A stretch of 64,000 nucleotides of DNA, from the NCBI GenBank assembly GCA_900539855.1, contig UQDO01000007.1:1-64000 (forward strand). The letters are read 5' to 3'. The DNA is from an uncultured Oscillospiraceae bacterium. GTDB taxonomy: Bacteria > Bacillota > Clostridia > Oscillospirales > Acutalibacteraceae. Below are positions 55,270 through 64,000 of this stretch, piece after piece. The stretch's first letter is position 1; each line of letters opens with the position of its first letter. The translations under genes were made by a program, and so were the position numbers. The notes beneath the pieces are model-generated. The model saw only the letters and a program-made list of their open reading frames with translations, was not told where the DNA came from and ran no database searches.

Positions 55270-55298
55270 TCGACATTATGAGATAAAAGGTATATAAT
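55270..55298 (+). promoter_or_regulatory. promoter of LCP gene
   Basis: TCGACA (55270-55275), 17-bp spacer, TATAAT (55293-55298), about 65 nt before the ATG. Confidence 0.7.
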
Positions 55299-55362
55299 AT
55301 TCGTGTTCACAAAAAAATATGGGTGCGCTTTTTGCGCTTTTGATAGCTGTGGGGATAGATAA

Positions 55363-56703
55363 ATGAACAGGAATAATGACTTTGAAGATATAAGCAGCTC
55401 GTCGGCAAAGCCTTCGGGCAGACAAAATGGCGACGATTTTCTTGCGTCACCCTTTGTGTCTGATGAAAGCCGGCACATCGATGATGTGAGAGAGAACCGG
55501 ACGGGGAAAAGAAACGGCGACGGTTTTGGCGAAACGGTCGGTTTTGAACCGAAGCAGTCAGCCAAAAGACAGCTTCATGACGATTACTATGAATTCGGCG
55601 ATACTGACGGATCGGATGATATTTACAGCAGCACCGCAGACCAAAGCATTGAGGATGAAGACATGCCGCAGAGGAACCAGACCAGCAGCCGCTCTCTTAA
55701 TTCATATGCCAGCCGCGGCGCTTATAAAAAACTCAAGACAAGATTAGTTGTATTCAATGTGGTGATAAGCGTCGTTCTGGCGCTGTCAATTATATGCACG
55801 GCGGTCATGGGTGTGCTCGCACACTACACAGGCGGCGGCAACTATGCGGAAATATCGAGCAACTACAGCGATCTCGGCATCGACCAGACCATTGTGGACA
55901 CTCTCCCCAAAGGTATTACAAACATAGCCCTTTTCGGACTTGACAGCCGCAGCAAGGTCACCAACGACAAGAGCAAGGCTCTTTCAGGCCTTTCTGACTC
56001 AATTATCATCCTTTCGGTCAACACCAATGACAACACGGTCAAAATGACCTCGATACTGCGTGACAGCTTCGTACCGATAGACGGTACAAAGCGCAAGATC
56101 AACGAAGCCTATTCGCGCGGCGGCGCGCAGCTTGCCATAAAGACCCTCAATCAGAATTTCGGGCTTAATATAACCAACTATGTCGCCGTAAACCTGCACC
56201 AGCTGTGGAAGGTAATCGACTTCATGGGCGGCATTGACATTCATATAACCGAGGCGGAGCGCAAGGAGCTCAACTACCTCGCAAATTCGGAGGGCTTCGG
56301 CATTGAAAAGCTTGATCACGCCGGCGCCGTCCATCTGAACGGCGGACAGGCTATGACATATTCCCGTATCCGCCATACCGACAGCGACAATGTCAGGGCA
56401 ATGCGTCAGCAAAAGGTGTTGACCTGCCTCTTTGAAAAGGCTAAAAAGATGTCAATGTCGGAATATCCGGGACTGCTCAAATCCATAATGGATAACGTAG
56501 AAACCTCGCTTGACTATTCCGAAATAATGGCATTCGCACCGCTGCTGTCGGGCGGAAAGCTCACTATATCGAGCACCAGCGTTCCGGGCAACGAGGTTGT
56601 AGCCAGAGGCGGCATATTTGAGGACTCAAGAGGCGGCTGGGTCTGGAAGTACGATATCGGACAGGCTAAGGATTATATCCACAAGTGGATATACGGTGAA
56701 TAA
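55363..56703 (+). CDS. LytR-CpsA-Psr family cell-wall polymer ligase
   Basis: Predicted to attach anionic polymers or capsule to peptidoglycan. The 446-residue protein has an unusually long charged, disordered cytoplasmic N-terminus (about 1-125), a membrane helix (about 128-150) and the LCP domain with FGLDSRS, SDSIIILSVN, LRDSFVPIDGTKRKINEAYSRGG-type catalytic segment (Arg/Asp-rich) and YSRIRHTDSDNVRAMRQQKV. It stands alone with its own promoter and is followed by the PqqD-like gene after 27 nt. Confidence 0.93.
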   Translation: MNRNNDFEDISSSSAKPSGRQNGDDFLASPFVSDESRHIDDVRENRTGKRNGDGFGETVGFEPKQSAKRQLHDDYYEFGDTDGSDDIYSSTADQSIEDEDMPQRNQTSSRSLNSYASRGAYKKLKTRLVVFNVVISVVLALSIICTAVMGVLAHYTGGGNYAEISSNYSDLGIDQTIVDTLPKGITNIALFGLDSRSKVTNDKSKALSGLSDSIIILSVNTNDNTVKMTSILRDSFVPIDGTKRKINEAYSRGGAQLAIKTLNQNFGLNITNYVAVNLHQLWKVIDFMGGIDIHITEAERKELNYLANSEGFGIEKLDHAGAVHLNGGQAMTYSRIRHTDSDNVRAMRQQKVLTCLFEKAKKMSMSEYPGLLKSIMDNVETSLDYSEIMAFAPLLSGGKLTISSTSVPGNEVVARGGIFEDSRGGWVWKYDIGQAKDYIHKWIYGE

Positions 56704-56730
56704 TATTCTGATAAATAAAAGGAGCAAGCC

Positions 56731-56994
56731 ATGAGGATAGTAGACGGATTCCTGCTTAAAACAATAGCTGATCAACGTGTAGTCGTTCCGCTCGGAACAA
56801 ACACGGTATCGTTCCGCTCAATAATAACGCTCAACGACACCGGTGCGTTCCTTTGGGAGCAGCTTCAGAGCGACAACACCGAAGAAGGGCTTGTGAAGGC
56901 TCTGCTTTCGGAATATGATGTTGACGAGAAAACGGCAAGGTCGGACGTTGCCGAATTTATAAAAAAGCTGACCGACGCAAACCTGCTCGTATGA
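56731..56994 (+). CDS. PqqD-family protein
   Basis: A small peptide-binding fold related to PqqD, the RiPP recognition element of PQQ biosynthesis. The 87-residue protein has VPLGTNTVSFRSIITLNDTG and the ALWEQLQ-like helix (GAFLWEQLQ), then a short winged-helix tail. No radical SAM enzyme or precursor peptide is nearby. GGAGCAAGCC precedes the ATG. It overlaps the next gene by 4 nt, so the pair is translated together. Confidence 0.85.
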   Translation: MRIVDGFLLKTIADQRVVVPLGTNTVSFRSIITLNDTGAFLWEQLQSDNTEEGLVKALLSEYDVDEKTARSDVAEFIKKLTDANLLV

Positions 56995-57452
56995 CACCCG
57001 AACTTAAAGCCGTCCCGATGGATGAGCTCTCCCCTCTTATAACGGGACTTATAGAGGACGGCACCGACGTCAGATTCACCGTCACCGGCATCAGTATGCG
57101 GCCGCTCCTTTATAACAGGCGTGATTCGGTCGTGCTGACCGCCTGCGATCCGCTGCTCCTCAAAAAAAGACAAATACCGCTTTATAAAAGACCTGACGGT
57201 ACATATGTACTGCACCGTATCGTTAAGGTCGGGAAAAACAGCTACGATATGTGCGGCGATCACCAGTGGGAGATCGAACGCGGCGTTGATAAATCGTCGG
57301 TCATATGCGTTGTAAAGGGCTTTTACCGCAACGGGGTCTATCACAGCTGTAAAGAGCTGCCCTATCGCATGTATTCTTTCTTCTGGACGTTGGCACTGCC
57401 GCTCCGCAAATTTGCCTTTGGGCTGCACAGAAAACTGAAAAGAAAAAATTAA
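56991..57452 (+). CDS. S24/S26 family peptidase-like protein
   Basis: A 153-residue protein with the serine motif TGISMRPLL (Ser36, about) and a downstream HRIVKVGKN segment, the SipW/LexA-like fold in which Ser is paired here with a nearby Lys or His. It lacks an obvious N-terminal membrane anchor but has a hydrophobic stretch near residues 125-140 (MYSFFWTLALPL) that may insert. It is coupled to the PqqD gene; such pairs often occur beside peptide-maturation genes, but the substrate is unknown here. Confidence 0.82.
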   Translation: MTPELKAVPMDELSPLITGLIEDGTDVRFTVTGISMRPLLYNRRDSVVLTACDPLLLKKRQIPLYKRPDGTYVLHRIVKVGKNSYDMCGDHQWEIERGVDKSSVICVVKGFYRNGVYHSCKELPYRMYSFFWTLALPLRKFAFGLHRKLKRKN

Positions 57453-57490
57453 TCAACCGAATGGTCAGTGTTCCATCGGTTGATTTTTTT
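57452..57490 (+). terminator. terminator after S24/S26 peptidase gene
   Basis: ATCAACCG (with one bulged A) and ATGG pair with CCAT and CGGTTGAT around an 8-nt loop, followed by seven T's. Confidence 0.88.
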
Positions 57491-57495
57491 ATTTA

Positions 57496-57524
57496 TAGAC
57501 AAATCGAACATTCGGTGATATAAT
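57496..57524 (+). promoter_or_regulatory. promoter of AraC-family gene
   Basis: TAGACA (57496-57501), 17-bp spacer, TATAAT (57519-57524), about 40 nt before the ATG with GGGGGGA as ribosome site. Confidence 0.75.
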
Positions 57525-57564
57525 TTATGTATATCACCGGATTTTCTGTACGGGGGGAATATGC

Positions 57565-58431
57565 ATGAAAAGCACATCGACCATTATAGCTCAGAAGGGC
57601 TACGGCAGCAACCGACAGTTTGATATAAGATTCATAAACGCCAAATTCCATCGCTGGATACCTACAACGGTTGACATTTTCGAAAAAATGCCGCGCGGCG
57701 ACGACGCCTTGTTTTTATATACCGGCGGTCAGGGCGCGGTTTATACCTTCCCCGACGGCAGCACCATGACCGCAGGCATCGGAGATCTTGTTTACCTTCC
57801 GGTCGGCTCGCAGTATGTCGTCCGGCTCAACGGCGATCCGCTCCGTCCGGGCAGCACCCTTGACTACATGGGCATGGTGTTCAGACTGCGCACGTTTTCC
57901 GGTGAAACCTGCAGACTTTACGATAAGGTCACTATAATATCAAAGAATGACCCCTCGCCGTGGTACCGCTATTATGAAAGGTTGATAAAGCTGTACACCG
58001 AGTGCGGCAGCTACCTCGAAATGGCGTCCATCGCCTACGAGTTTATAGACAAGATAATCGATCTGCCCGTTGTCAGCACCGATAGTGGGCGCTACGACAG
58101 CATTGTAAAGGGCATAGGCATCATAACCGATAACTGGAACAAGGAATGTAAGATTGCCGATATCGCATGCAGCTGCAACATGAGTCCGCAGAATTTCCGC
58201 CTGCTTTTCAAGGAATATACCGGTCTTACGCCGTCGGAATACCGACAGTCGATAATAATGGAAAAGACAAAGCACATGCTTGTAAGCACCGATATTTCCA
58301 TGAGCGCCGTGGCGTCGTTCGCCGGATTCTCCGACCAGTTCTACTTTTCGCGTTTCTTCTGTGAAAGAGCCGGAATATCGCCCCTCAAATACAGGAAACG
58401 TTATAAAAAGGAAAGCCTCAGCGAGGTTTGA
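57565..58431 (+). CDS. AraC-family transcription regulator
   Basis: A 288-residue regulator with an N-terminal cupin-like sensing domain (FLYTGGQGAVYTFPDGSTM, DLVYLPVGSQYVV) and two helix-turn-helices at about 185-283 (CKIADIACSCNMSPQNFRLLFKEYTG and MSAVASFAGFSDQFYFSRFF), the AraC/XylS signature. It precedes an ABC exporter gene in the same direction without an evident terminator, so it may regulate it. The ligand is unknown; sugars are usual for cupin types. Confidence 0.92.
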   Translation: MKSTSTIIAQKGYGSNRQFDIRFINAKFHRWIPTTVDIFEKMPRGDDALFLYTGGQGAVYTFPDGSTMTAGIGDLVYLPVGSQYVVRLNGDPLRPGSTLDYMGMVFRLRTFSGETCRLYDKVTIISKNDPSPWYRYYERLIKLYTECGSYLEMASIAYEFIDKIIDLPVVSTDSGRYDSIVKGIGIITDNWNKECKIADIACSCNMSPQNFRLLFKEYTGLTPSEYRQSIIMEKTKHMLVSTDISMSAVASFAGFSDQFYFSRFFCERAGISPLKYRKRYKKESLSEV

Positions 58432-58556
58432 CACAAATCCATTTTGCTGCAACAAAAAATTTCACCGGACAAATCAGTTGATGAAATGTTCATAATTCTA
58501 TGGTAAAATGGTGAAGTTAAATAGGTTGTATCAAACTTCTCGAAAGGTCGTGCAGC

Positions 58557-61500
58557 ATGCTTAAGCTTGTAGATATAAAAAAGGAGTATGATTCGGGCAA
58601 CTCGGTCGTCCATGCGCTGAAAGGTGTGAGCATTGAGTTCAGAAAAAACGAATTTGTCTCAATACTCGGTCAGTCGGGCTGCGGAAAAACAACGCTGCTC
58701 AACATAATAGGCGGACTTGACCGATATACGAGCGGCGACCTTATAATAAACAGCCGCTCAACCAAGGAATATAAGGATCACGATTGGGACAACTACCGCA
58801 ACCATTCGATAGGATTTGTTTTTCAAAGCTATAATCTGATACCGCACCAGACCGTTCTTGCCAATGTCGAACTTGCCCTGACGCTGTCGGGCGTATCGCG
58901 CGCCGAACGCAAAAAGCGCGCAATAGCCGCTCTCCAAAGGGTGGGGCTCGGAAATCAGTTGAACAAACGCCCCAACCAGATGTCCGGCGGACAAATGCAG
59001 CGCGTCGCCATAGCGAGAGCACTGATAAACGACCCGGAAATACTGCTTGCGGATGAGCCGACCGGCGCTCTCGACTCGGAAACCAGCGAACAGATAATGG
59101 AGCTGTTAAAAGAGGTCGCAAACGACCGTCTTGTAATAATGGTCACCCACAATCCCGACCTTGCCGACCGCTATTCGACAAGAATAGTGCGCCTTTTTGA
59201 CGGCGAAATAGTCGGCGACAGCAACCCTTATGACAGCGAATTGTCCGAAAAGCCCACAAAAGCCGAAACCGCGGAAGATAAAAAGGCAGCCAAAAAGGAG
59301 AAAAAGAAGGCTGAAAAGACAAAGCATAAGCGCGGTACATCAATGTCTTTCCTGACGGCGCTGTCATTGAGCCTCAACAACCTTATTACCAAAAAAGGGC
59401 GTACCTTCATGACCGCTTTTGCCGGAAGTATAGGAATAATAGGCATCGCCCTTATACTGTCGCTATCAAGCGGATTTCAGGGGTATATCGACGACAAGCA
59501 GGAGGAAGCGCTCAGCGCATACCCCATTGCTATCGACGCTGAGGCTACCGATATGTCGGAGCTTTTGTCGCAGCTTATGGGCAAAAGCGACGACTCCGAC
59601 AACGAGCATGAGCCGGGCAAAGTCTATGCCAATACCGACATGTACGACATGATGGAGGCATACATGAACCCCGAGGTCAAATCGAACGACCTTGAAAGCT
59701 TTAAAAAATGGCTTGACGATCCGGAAAATGAAATACACAGCTATCTCACCGCCATTCAGTACCTGTACGGAACAGGCCTTGAGGTCTATCTTGATGACAT
59801 CTCGGCAGGTGCTCTGCCTGCCAATGACTACGCCGCGCTTTTCAAGGACTTTTATTCAGGCGGATCGCAGCAGATGCTGAGCTCTATGACCGACTCCACG
59901 TCAATAAAGGTGTTTGAGGAGCTGCTGTCGGGCGAAAACGGCGAGGCGATAAACGATCTTATATATTCGCAGTATGAACTGGTTGACAGCTCAATGAGCT
60001 GGCCCCAAAACAAAAATGAGGTCGTAGTTATCACAAACAAAAACAACGAGATATCGGAAACGTTTCTTTATGCGCTCGGTCTGCTCGACCGTTCGGAGCT
60101 CAATGACATGATGACCGGTATTGCTACCGGCGGCGAATATGAGCGCAATGATACCGCCGCCAGCTGGGAATACAGCGATCTTTTGGGCAAAAAGTTCCGC
60201 CTTGTACTTCCCACCGACAAATACCTGGGCGAAGATACTGACGGCGACGGTGTAAACGATGTTTTCACGGATAAAAGCGACGATGATGCGTACATGAAGC
60301 TTGTCCTCGGCTCGGCTGAGGAGCTGAAGGTCGTCGGCATAATACGCCCCAAAGACGGGGTCACATCCACATCAATGACCGGCGCTGTCGGATACCTTTC
60401 GTCCCTTACCGACTGGTACAGGGAAAGCATAGCAAACTCGGAAGCCGTAAAATATCAGCAGGCGCACCCCGACACCGATATTTTTACCGGTCTGCCATTC
60501 AAAACTGCCGCCAATGCCGAGCCAGCCGCGTCGGAAAAAGCGGCTGAATTTAAGGTTTATGTTGAGAAGCTTGGTGTGCCGGAAAAGGCGGAGCTTTATG
60601 TCTCGATAATTTCCGAGCCGGATGACGCAACATTCAGCGGCATGCTTGCCGAATACATGCAAAGGTATCCCGACCGCGCGTCAAAGGAAGCGCTGATAAC
60701 CTCCGTTTACATCGAGCAGAGCGGCATGGATGAACAAAAGGTGTCCCAGCTTGTATCGCAGATGACCGACGACGCCGTGGATTCCATGGTGAACGAAATA
60801 CTGTCAGCCGCCATAAAGAAGGGCTATGCGGATAAAGTTTCAGCCACGATAGCAAATATGGACAATGCTGCAAAGTCTGCGGCGCTTGAAGCTTTGCTTT
60901 CCACGGCAAACGAAGCAGAGCTTGCCGCAATGTATGATAAATATATGCCGTCGGCATTTTCGGAGTCTACCTACAGTGCCAACTGCAAAGCCCTCGGCAT
61001 TATGGACAAGGATATCCCGTCGGGCGTAAGGCTTTACAGCGCCACGTTTGAAAACAAGGATCAGGTGGCTGAGCTTATAAAGCGGTACAACAAGTCGGTT
61101 GATGAGGATTCACAGATAACCTATACCGATTATGTCGCCGCAATGATGTCGTCGATCAGCACGATAATAAATGTGATATCTTATGTGCTTATAGCGTTTG
61201 TTTCGATATCGCTTGTCGTATCGTCGATAATGATAGGCATAATAACCTATATTTCGGTGCTTGAACGCACCAAGGAGATCGGAATACTCCGCTCGATCGG
61301 CGCTTCGAAACGCGATATTTCACGGGTTTTCAATGCGGAAACGCTGATAGTCGGATTTGTCGCCGGCATGATCGGAATCCTTGTCACCATGCTGCTCAAC
61401 ATTCCCATAAACCTTATAATAGAGCATTTTTCCGATATTTCCGGCGTGTCGGCACTACCGCCTGTGGGAGCGGCTGCGCTCGTCCTGATAAGCATGCTGC

Positions 61501-61577
61501 TCACATTTATTGCCGGACTGATACCGGCAAGAGTCGCCGCCAAAAAGGATCCTGTCGTAGCACTGAGGAGCGAATAA
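58557..61577 (+). CDS. MacB-like ABC transporter, ATPase fused to FtsX permease
   Basis: A mechanotransmission-type exporter with both activities in one 1006-residue chain. ATPase at 1-225: Walker A GQSGCGKT (38-45), signature MSGGQMQR (near 143), Walker [10 protein letters not shown] (near 163). A Lys/Glu-rich linker (about 235-260) leads to the first membrane helix (about 280-305). A very large exterior domain of about 560 residues follows, then three C-terminal helices ([60 protein letters not shown]). The exterior carries DTDGDGVND near residue 560, a calcium-binding loop like that of thrombospondin type 3 or dockerin repeats. It lacks a separate periplasmic adaptor, as expected in Gram-positives; substrate unknown. 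Confidence 0.92.
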   Translation: MLKLVDIKKEYDSGNSVVHALKGVSIEFRKNEFVSILGQSGCGKTTLLNIIGGLDRYTSGDLIINSRSTKEYKDHDWDNYRNHSIGFVFQSYNLIPHQTVLANVELALTLSGVSRAERKKRAIAALQRVGLGNQLNKRPNQMSGGQMQRVAIARALINDPEILLADEPTGALDSETSEQIMELLKEVANDRLVIMVTHNPDLADRYSTRIVRLFDGEIVGDSNPYDSELSEKPTKAETAEDKKAAKKEKKKAEKTKHKRGTSMSFLTALSLSLNNLITKKGRTFMTAFAGSIGIIGIALILSLSSGFQGYIDDKQEEALSAYPIAIDAEATDMSELLSQLMGKSDDSDNEHEPGKVYANTDMYDMMEAYMNPEVKSNDLESFKKWLDDPENEIHSYLTAIQYLYGTGLEVYLDDISAGALPANDYAALFKDFYSGGSQQMLSSMTDSTSIKVFEELLSGENGEAINDLIYSQYELVDSSMSWPQNKNEVVVITNKNNEISETFLYALGLLDRSELNDMMTGIATGGEYERNDTAASWEYSDLLGKKFRLVLPTDKYLGEDTDGDGVNDVFTDKSDDDAYMKLVLGSAEELKVVGIIRPKDGVTSTSMTGAVGYLSSLTDWYRESIANSEAVKYQQAHPDTDIFTGLPFKTAANAEPAASEKAAEFKVYVEKLGVPEKAELYVSIISEPDDATFSGMLAEYMQRYPDRASKEALITSVYIEQSGMDEQKVSQLVSQMTDDAVDSMVNEILSAAIKKGYADKVSATIANMDNAAKSAALEALLSTANEAELAAMYDKYMPSAFSESTYSANCKALGIMDKDIPSGVRLYSATFENKDQVAELIKRYNKSVDEDSQITYTDYVAAMMSSISTIINVISYVLIAFVSISLVVSSIMIGIITYISVLERTKEIGILRSIGASKRDISRVFNAETLIVGFVAGMIGILVTMLLNIPINLIIEHFSDISGVSALPPVGAAALVLISMLLTFIAGLIPARVAAKKDPVVALRSE

Positions 61578-61644
61578 AGAAAAACGCGCAAAACGACAGC
61601 CGCCTGCAATTCCAAGTGCGTTTGAAAATTGTTTAACAAAAAAG

Positions 61645-61685
61645 CGAGCCGGGCAGCAACACCCTGCCCGGCTCGTTTAATTTTG
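61645..61685 (+). terminator. terminator of ABC exporter gene
   Basis: Perfect 12-bp arms CGAGCCGGGCAG and CTGCCCGGCTCG (61645-61675) followed by TTTAATTTTG. Confidence 0.9.
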
Positions 61686-61698
61686 CATATCACCACGG

Positions 61699-61944
61699 TA
61701 AATTTTAGTTTAGCGGTGTAAAAAGCCAAAAATCTAATTGTGCACTTGTAGGGAACGAGCCTTGAGTGTCGTTCCTTAAAAAGTCAATTGAGACCGCGCG
61801 GAACGACACTCAAGGCTCGTTCCCTACGTCTGTCAATATTTCATTACGCAGATAAACTAAAATTTATCGATATAAAAGCGGCAGGAGCGAAGCCCCTGCC
61901 CTACGTCCATCAATATACTCGCTGCGCCGCTAAACTAAAATTTA
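61699..61944. repeat. MITE-like composite repeat, copy 2
   Basis: The 246-bp element has an 18-bp terminal inverted repeat, TAAATTTTAGTTTAGCGG at 61699-61716 and its reverse complement at 61927-61944. Inside is a 28-bp perfect inverted repeat (61748-61775 and 61800-61827, starting GTAGGGAACGAGCC) around a 24-nt loop, then an inner right end at 61851-61866 (ATAAACTAAAATTTA) and a partial second unit at 61880-61905 with CCCCTGCCCTAC. Segments recur at 52-183. No coding sequence; the rest of 61578-62014 holds only terminators. Confidence 0.75.
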
Positions 61945-61961
61945 TCTCTCAATATAAAACA

Positions 61962-61998
61962 AAGCCCGGTCAAAGGCATTATGCCTTTGACCGGGCTT
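61962..61998 (-). terminator. terminator of der-plsY-gpsA group
   Basis: Near-perfect palindrome: AAGCCCGGTCAAAGGCAT and ATGCCTTTGACCGGGCTT with one base between, 17 nt after the gpsA stop. On the minus strand it is followed by TGTTTTATATT. Confidence 0.9.
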
Positions 61999-62014
61999 CT
62001 TATATAAGTTCAAA

Positions 62015-63013
62015 TTACATCCACGGTGTTTCGGTCTCGCACTCGGGGCGACCCGGGCGCGTCATCAGGTTTGACAGCGCCGCAAGCGGATCGGCTCCGT
62101 TATAAAGCACACTGTAGCACTCGGCTGTTATAGGCATATCCACACCGTATTTTTCGGCTAACCGCATAACTATCTCGGTAGCATAATATCCCTCGACCGT
62201 ACCGACCTGCGACAAAGCCTCTTTTACCGGCACACCCTTTCCGACCAGATTTCCGAAACGGTTATTCCGGCTGTGCACCGACATGCAGGTCACTATAAGG
62301 TCGCCGAGCCCTGACAGACCCATAAAGGTGTTGCGGTCGGCACCCATTGCGACCCCCAATCGCGCCATCTCGGCAAGTCCGCGCGTTATGAGCGCCGCAC
62401 GGGTGTTGTCACCCACTTCAAGTCCGTTTTCTATTCCTGCCGCGACGGCAATTACGTTTTTGATAGCACCGCCGACCTCAACGCCCGTGACATCGCTGTT
62501 TGTATATATTCTGAACTTCGGTCCCATGAGCATTTTCTGCACATATCCGGCAGCTTCGGCATCATAAGACGACACTACCACCGATGTCGGGACCGCTCTT
62601 GCAACCTCCTCGGCATGTGACGGACCTGACAGAACGACTATTTTCCTTCCTGGCAGCTCCTCACCTATCACATCGGACAGGCACTTCATGCTACCCTTCT
62701 CAAAGCCCTTCGCAACATTTACAATAATGCCTGTATTGAAGCTTTTAAGCCTCGCCGCAGTTTCCCTTACCGCAAACGACGGGACCGCAATAATCGTTAT
62801 ATCGGCATTATCGGCACGCGACAGGTCGTTGGTTATCTCTATATCCTCGGGTATTTTGACGCCCGATAACAGGCGGCTTTCGCGGCTGCTTTGAAGCGCT
62901 TTGACCTCATCTTCAAAAAGCGACCACATAACAACATCCATACCGCAGCTTTTCCCGTTCATAGCCAGCGCTATCCCCCAGCCGCCGGTTCCCAGAACGC
63001 TTAGTTTAGCCAT
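62015..63013 (-). CDS. gpsA: NAD(P)-dependent glycerol-3-phosphate dehydrogenase
   Basis: Makes sn-glycerol 3-phosphate for phospholipids from dihydroxyacetone phosphate. The 332-residue protein has the dinucleotide motif GTGGWGIALA (residues 8-17), SGPSHAEEVA, the catalytic-Lys region GGAIKNVIAVAAGI and RNNRFGNLVGKG. It follows plsY by 9 nt; the pair supplies the first steps of phosphatidic acid synthesis. Confidence 0.96.
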   Translation of the reverse strand: MAKLSVLGTGGWGIALAMNGKSCGMDVVMWSLFEDEVKALQSSRESRLLSGVKIPEDIEITNDLSRADNADITIIAVPSFAVRETAARLKSFNTGIIVNVAKGFEKGSMKCLSDVIGEELPGRKIVVLSGPSHAEEVARAVPTSVVVSSYDAEAAGYVQKMLMGPKFRIYTNSDVTGVEVGGAIKNVIAVAAGIENGLEVGDNTRAALITRGLAEMARLGVAMGADRNTFMGLSGLGDLIVTCMSVHSRNNRFGNLVGKGVPVKEALSQVGTVEGYYATEIVMRLAEKYGVDMPITAECYSVLYNGADPLAALSNLMTRPGRPECETETPWM

Positions 63014-63022
63014 TTTACGATA

Positions 63023-63691
63023 TCACTTGCCTTTCTTTACAGTCAACTTTTTTTCTTCCCCGTGTACAAGGCGGACAATATTCGCCCTGTGCATGAATAT
63101 AATTATAACGGTTATGACCGATATGAGCAGGCACTGCACAAGCACCGCATTCGGCGCACCGTCGATTCTCGACGCGAATATCGCATTGAAGACAGGCAGC
63201 GTTATGCTGGCAACAATAGAGCCTAACGATATAATCCTCGTAATAAGGAACACTATCAGGAACACTCCGAGTGCCAAAAGCGCCGTTTGGTACTGGCAAA
63301 CGCAAAGCACACCAAGTGTCGTAGCAACGCCCTTGCCGCCTCTGAAGCCGAAAAACAGAGGATAAATATGTCCTATAAGACACAGTATGCCGCAGTAATA
63401 GACTGCATATTCGGGTCTTAAAAATTCAAACCCCAGCGTCCCGAAAACATACGGAAAGACCAAAAGCCTTGCAAGCAGACAGCACAGGACACCCTTTGCA
63501 CTGTCTATAAGCAGGGTCAGAAGCCCCGGTAAAACGCCCATGGTACGCATGACATTGGTCATTCCGGCATTTCCGCTGCCGTGATCACGAACGTCGTCAT
63601 GCGCTATGAATTTTGAAATTATGACCGCGGCGTTTATGCTGCCCACAAGATATGAGCCGATAAGCGCCAGGAAAAACACAAGCCAAGCCAT
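63023..63691 (-). CDS. plsY: acyl phosphate:glycerol-3-phosphate acyltransferase PlsY
   Basis: Acylates glycerol 3-phosphate from acyl phosphate in the membrane. The 222-residue protein has five or more hydrophobic helices and the three loops with SINAAVIISKF, DVRDHGSGNAGMTNVMRTMG and GFRGGKGVATTLG. It precedes gpsA and follows der by 16 nt. Confidence 0.95.
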   Translation of the reverse strand: MAWLVFFLALIGSYLVGSINAAVIISKFIAHDDVRDHGSGNAGMTNVMRTMGVLPGLLTLLIDSAKGVLCCLLARLLVFPYVFGTLGFEFLRPEYAVYYCGILCLIGHIYPLFFGFRGGKGVATTLGVLCVCQYQTALLALGVFLIVFLITRIISLGSIVASITLPVFNAIFASRIDGAPNAVLVQCLLISVITVIIIFMHRANIVRLVHGEEKKLTVKKGK

Positions 63692-63707
63692 TAGGACTCC
63701 TCCGATA

Positions 63708-64000
63708 TTAAGCCTTTCGGTCGCCGCGTTCTCTGATAATGAATTTTACCGGCGTACCCTCAAGACCGAAAGTAGTGCGTATCTGATTTTCAAGATACCT
63801 CTGATATGAAAAGTGGAACAGATCCTCTCTGTTGCAGAAAAACACAAAGGTCGGCGGCTTGGTCGACGCCTGCGTCATGTAGTATATTTTAAGTCTGCGC
63901 CCCTTGTCGGTCGGCGGCTGAACACGCGCGGTAGCTTCTGCCAAAACGTCGTTGAGCATGCCGGTCGATATACGCATCGTATTCTGCATGTGTACAAACT
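63708..64000 (-). CDS. der: ribosome-associated GTPase Der, C-terminal part (runs off window)
   Basis: Only the last about 97 codons are in the window; the gene continues beyond position 64000. The visible part is the C-terminal KH-like domain ([33 protein letters not shown], then [34 protein letters not shown]), which follows the two GTPase domains in Der/EngA. Der acts in 50S assembly. Confidence 0.9.
   Translation of the reverse strand, partial: FVHMQNTMRISTGMLNDVLAEATARVQPPTDKGRRLKIYYMTQASTKPPTFVFFCNREDLFHFSYQRYLENQIRTTFGLEGTPVKFIIRERGDRKA

Overview
The window looks like a chromosome segment from a Gram-positive, anaerobic member of class Clostridia, probably a gut Oscillospirales/Ruminococcaceae-type genome. 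The evidence is a Firmicutes-order S10-spc-alpha ribosomal cluster with a KOW-domain gene between map and infA, zinc-type S14, a type III glutamine synthetase, SipW/TasA surface genes, LytR-CpsA-Psr wall ligase, mre-PBP2 genes and sigma-A-like promoters. Species assignment is inference. No rRNA, tRNA, CRISPR array or intact transposon was seen.

Layout. 1-281: a dispersed intergenic repeat and the uvrC terminator. 282-2120: uvrC. 2278-9254: a leftward surface-fibre operon (two membrane-anchored camelysin/TasA-like proteins, a SipW-type signal peptidase, two large TasA-like proteins with beta-helix-like tails, one further membrane protein). At its head lie a small promoter-bearing segment bounded by two inverted copies of a 32-bp site, then a Hin/Gin-type serine invertase. 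This reads as a phase-variable promoter switch for the surface operon and is the main discovery candidate. 9335-10679: a gene fragment and a zinc-ribbon membrane protein. 10779-20292: a nitrogen-assimilation block. Its leftward operon carries glutamate synthase split into separate domains, ferredoxin, flavoprotein, a GSI-type glutamine synthetase and an ANTAR antiterminator; a type III glutamine synthetase is divergent. Both transcription units begin with a terminator-like hairpin in the leader.

20386-24896: a frameshifted membrane-protein gene, hisS, an MgsA-like gene lacking two catalytic residues, a MinD-like ATPase, and a probably acquired GH16 glucanase. 24953-29418: mreB-mreC-mreD-PBP2 for rod-shape wall synthesis. 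29589-44997: 31 translation, secretion and transcription genes from rpsJ to rplQ plus rpoA, with a 280-nt structured leader. 45446-48080: a Ser/Thr-rich membrane protein, proS and acpP.

48265-55225: a rightward operon aroE-aroK-aroF-aroB-aroA-aroC-pheA, covering the shikimate pathway (except dehydroquinate dehydratase) and on to phenylpyruvate. 55363-61577: an LCP wall-polymer ligase, a PqqD-like protein with an S24/S26 peptidase, an AraC regulator and a MacB-like ABC exporter. 61578-62014: a MITE-like composite repeat related to the one at the window start. 62015-64000: gpsA, plsY and the 3' end of der, for phospholipid and ribosome assembly.
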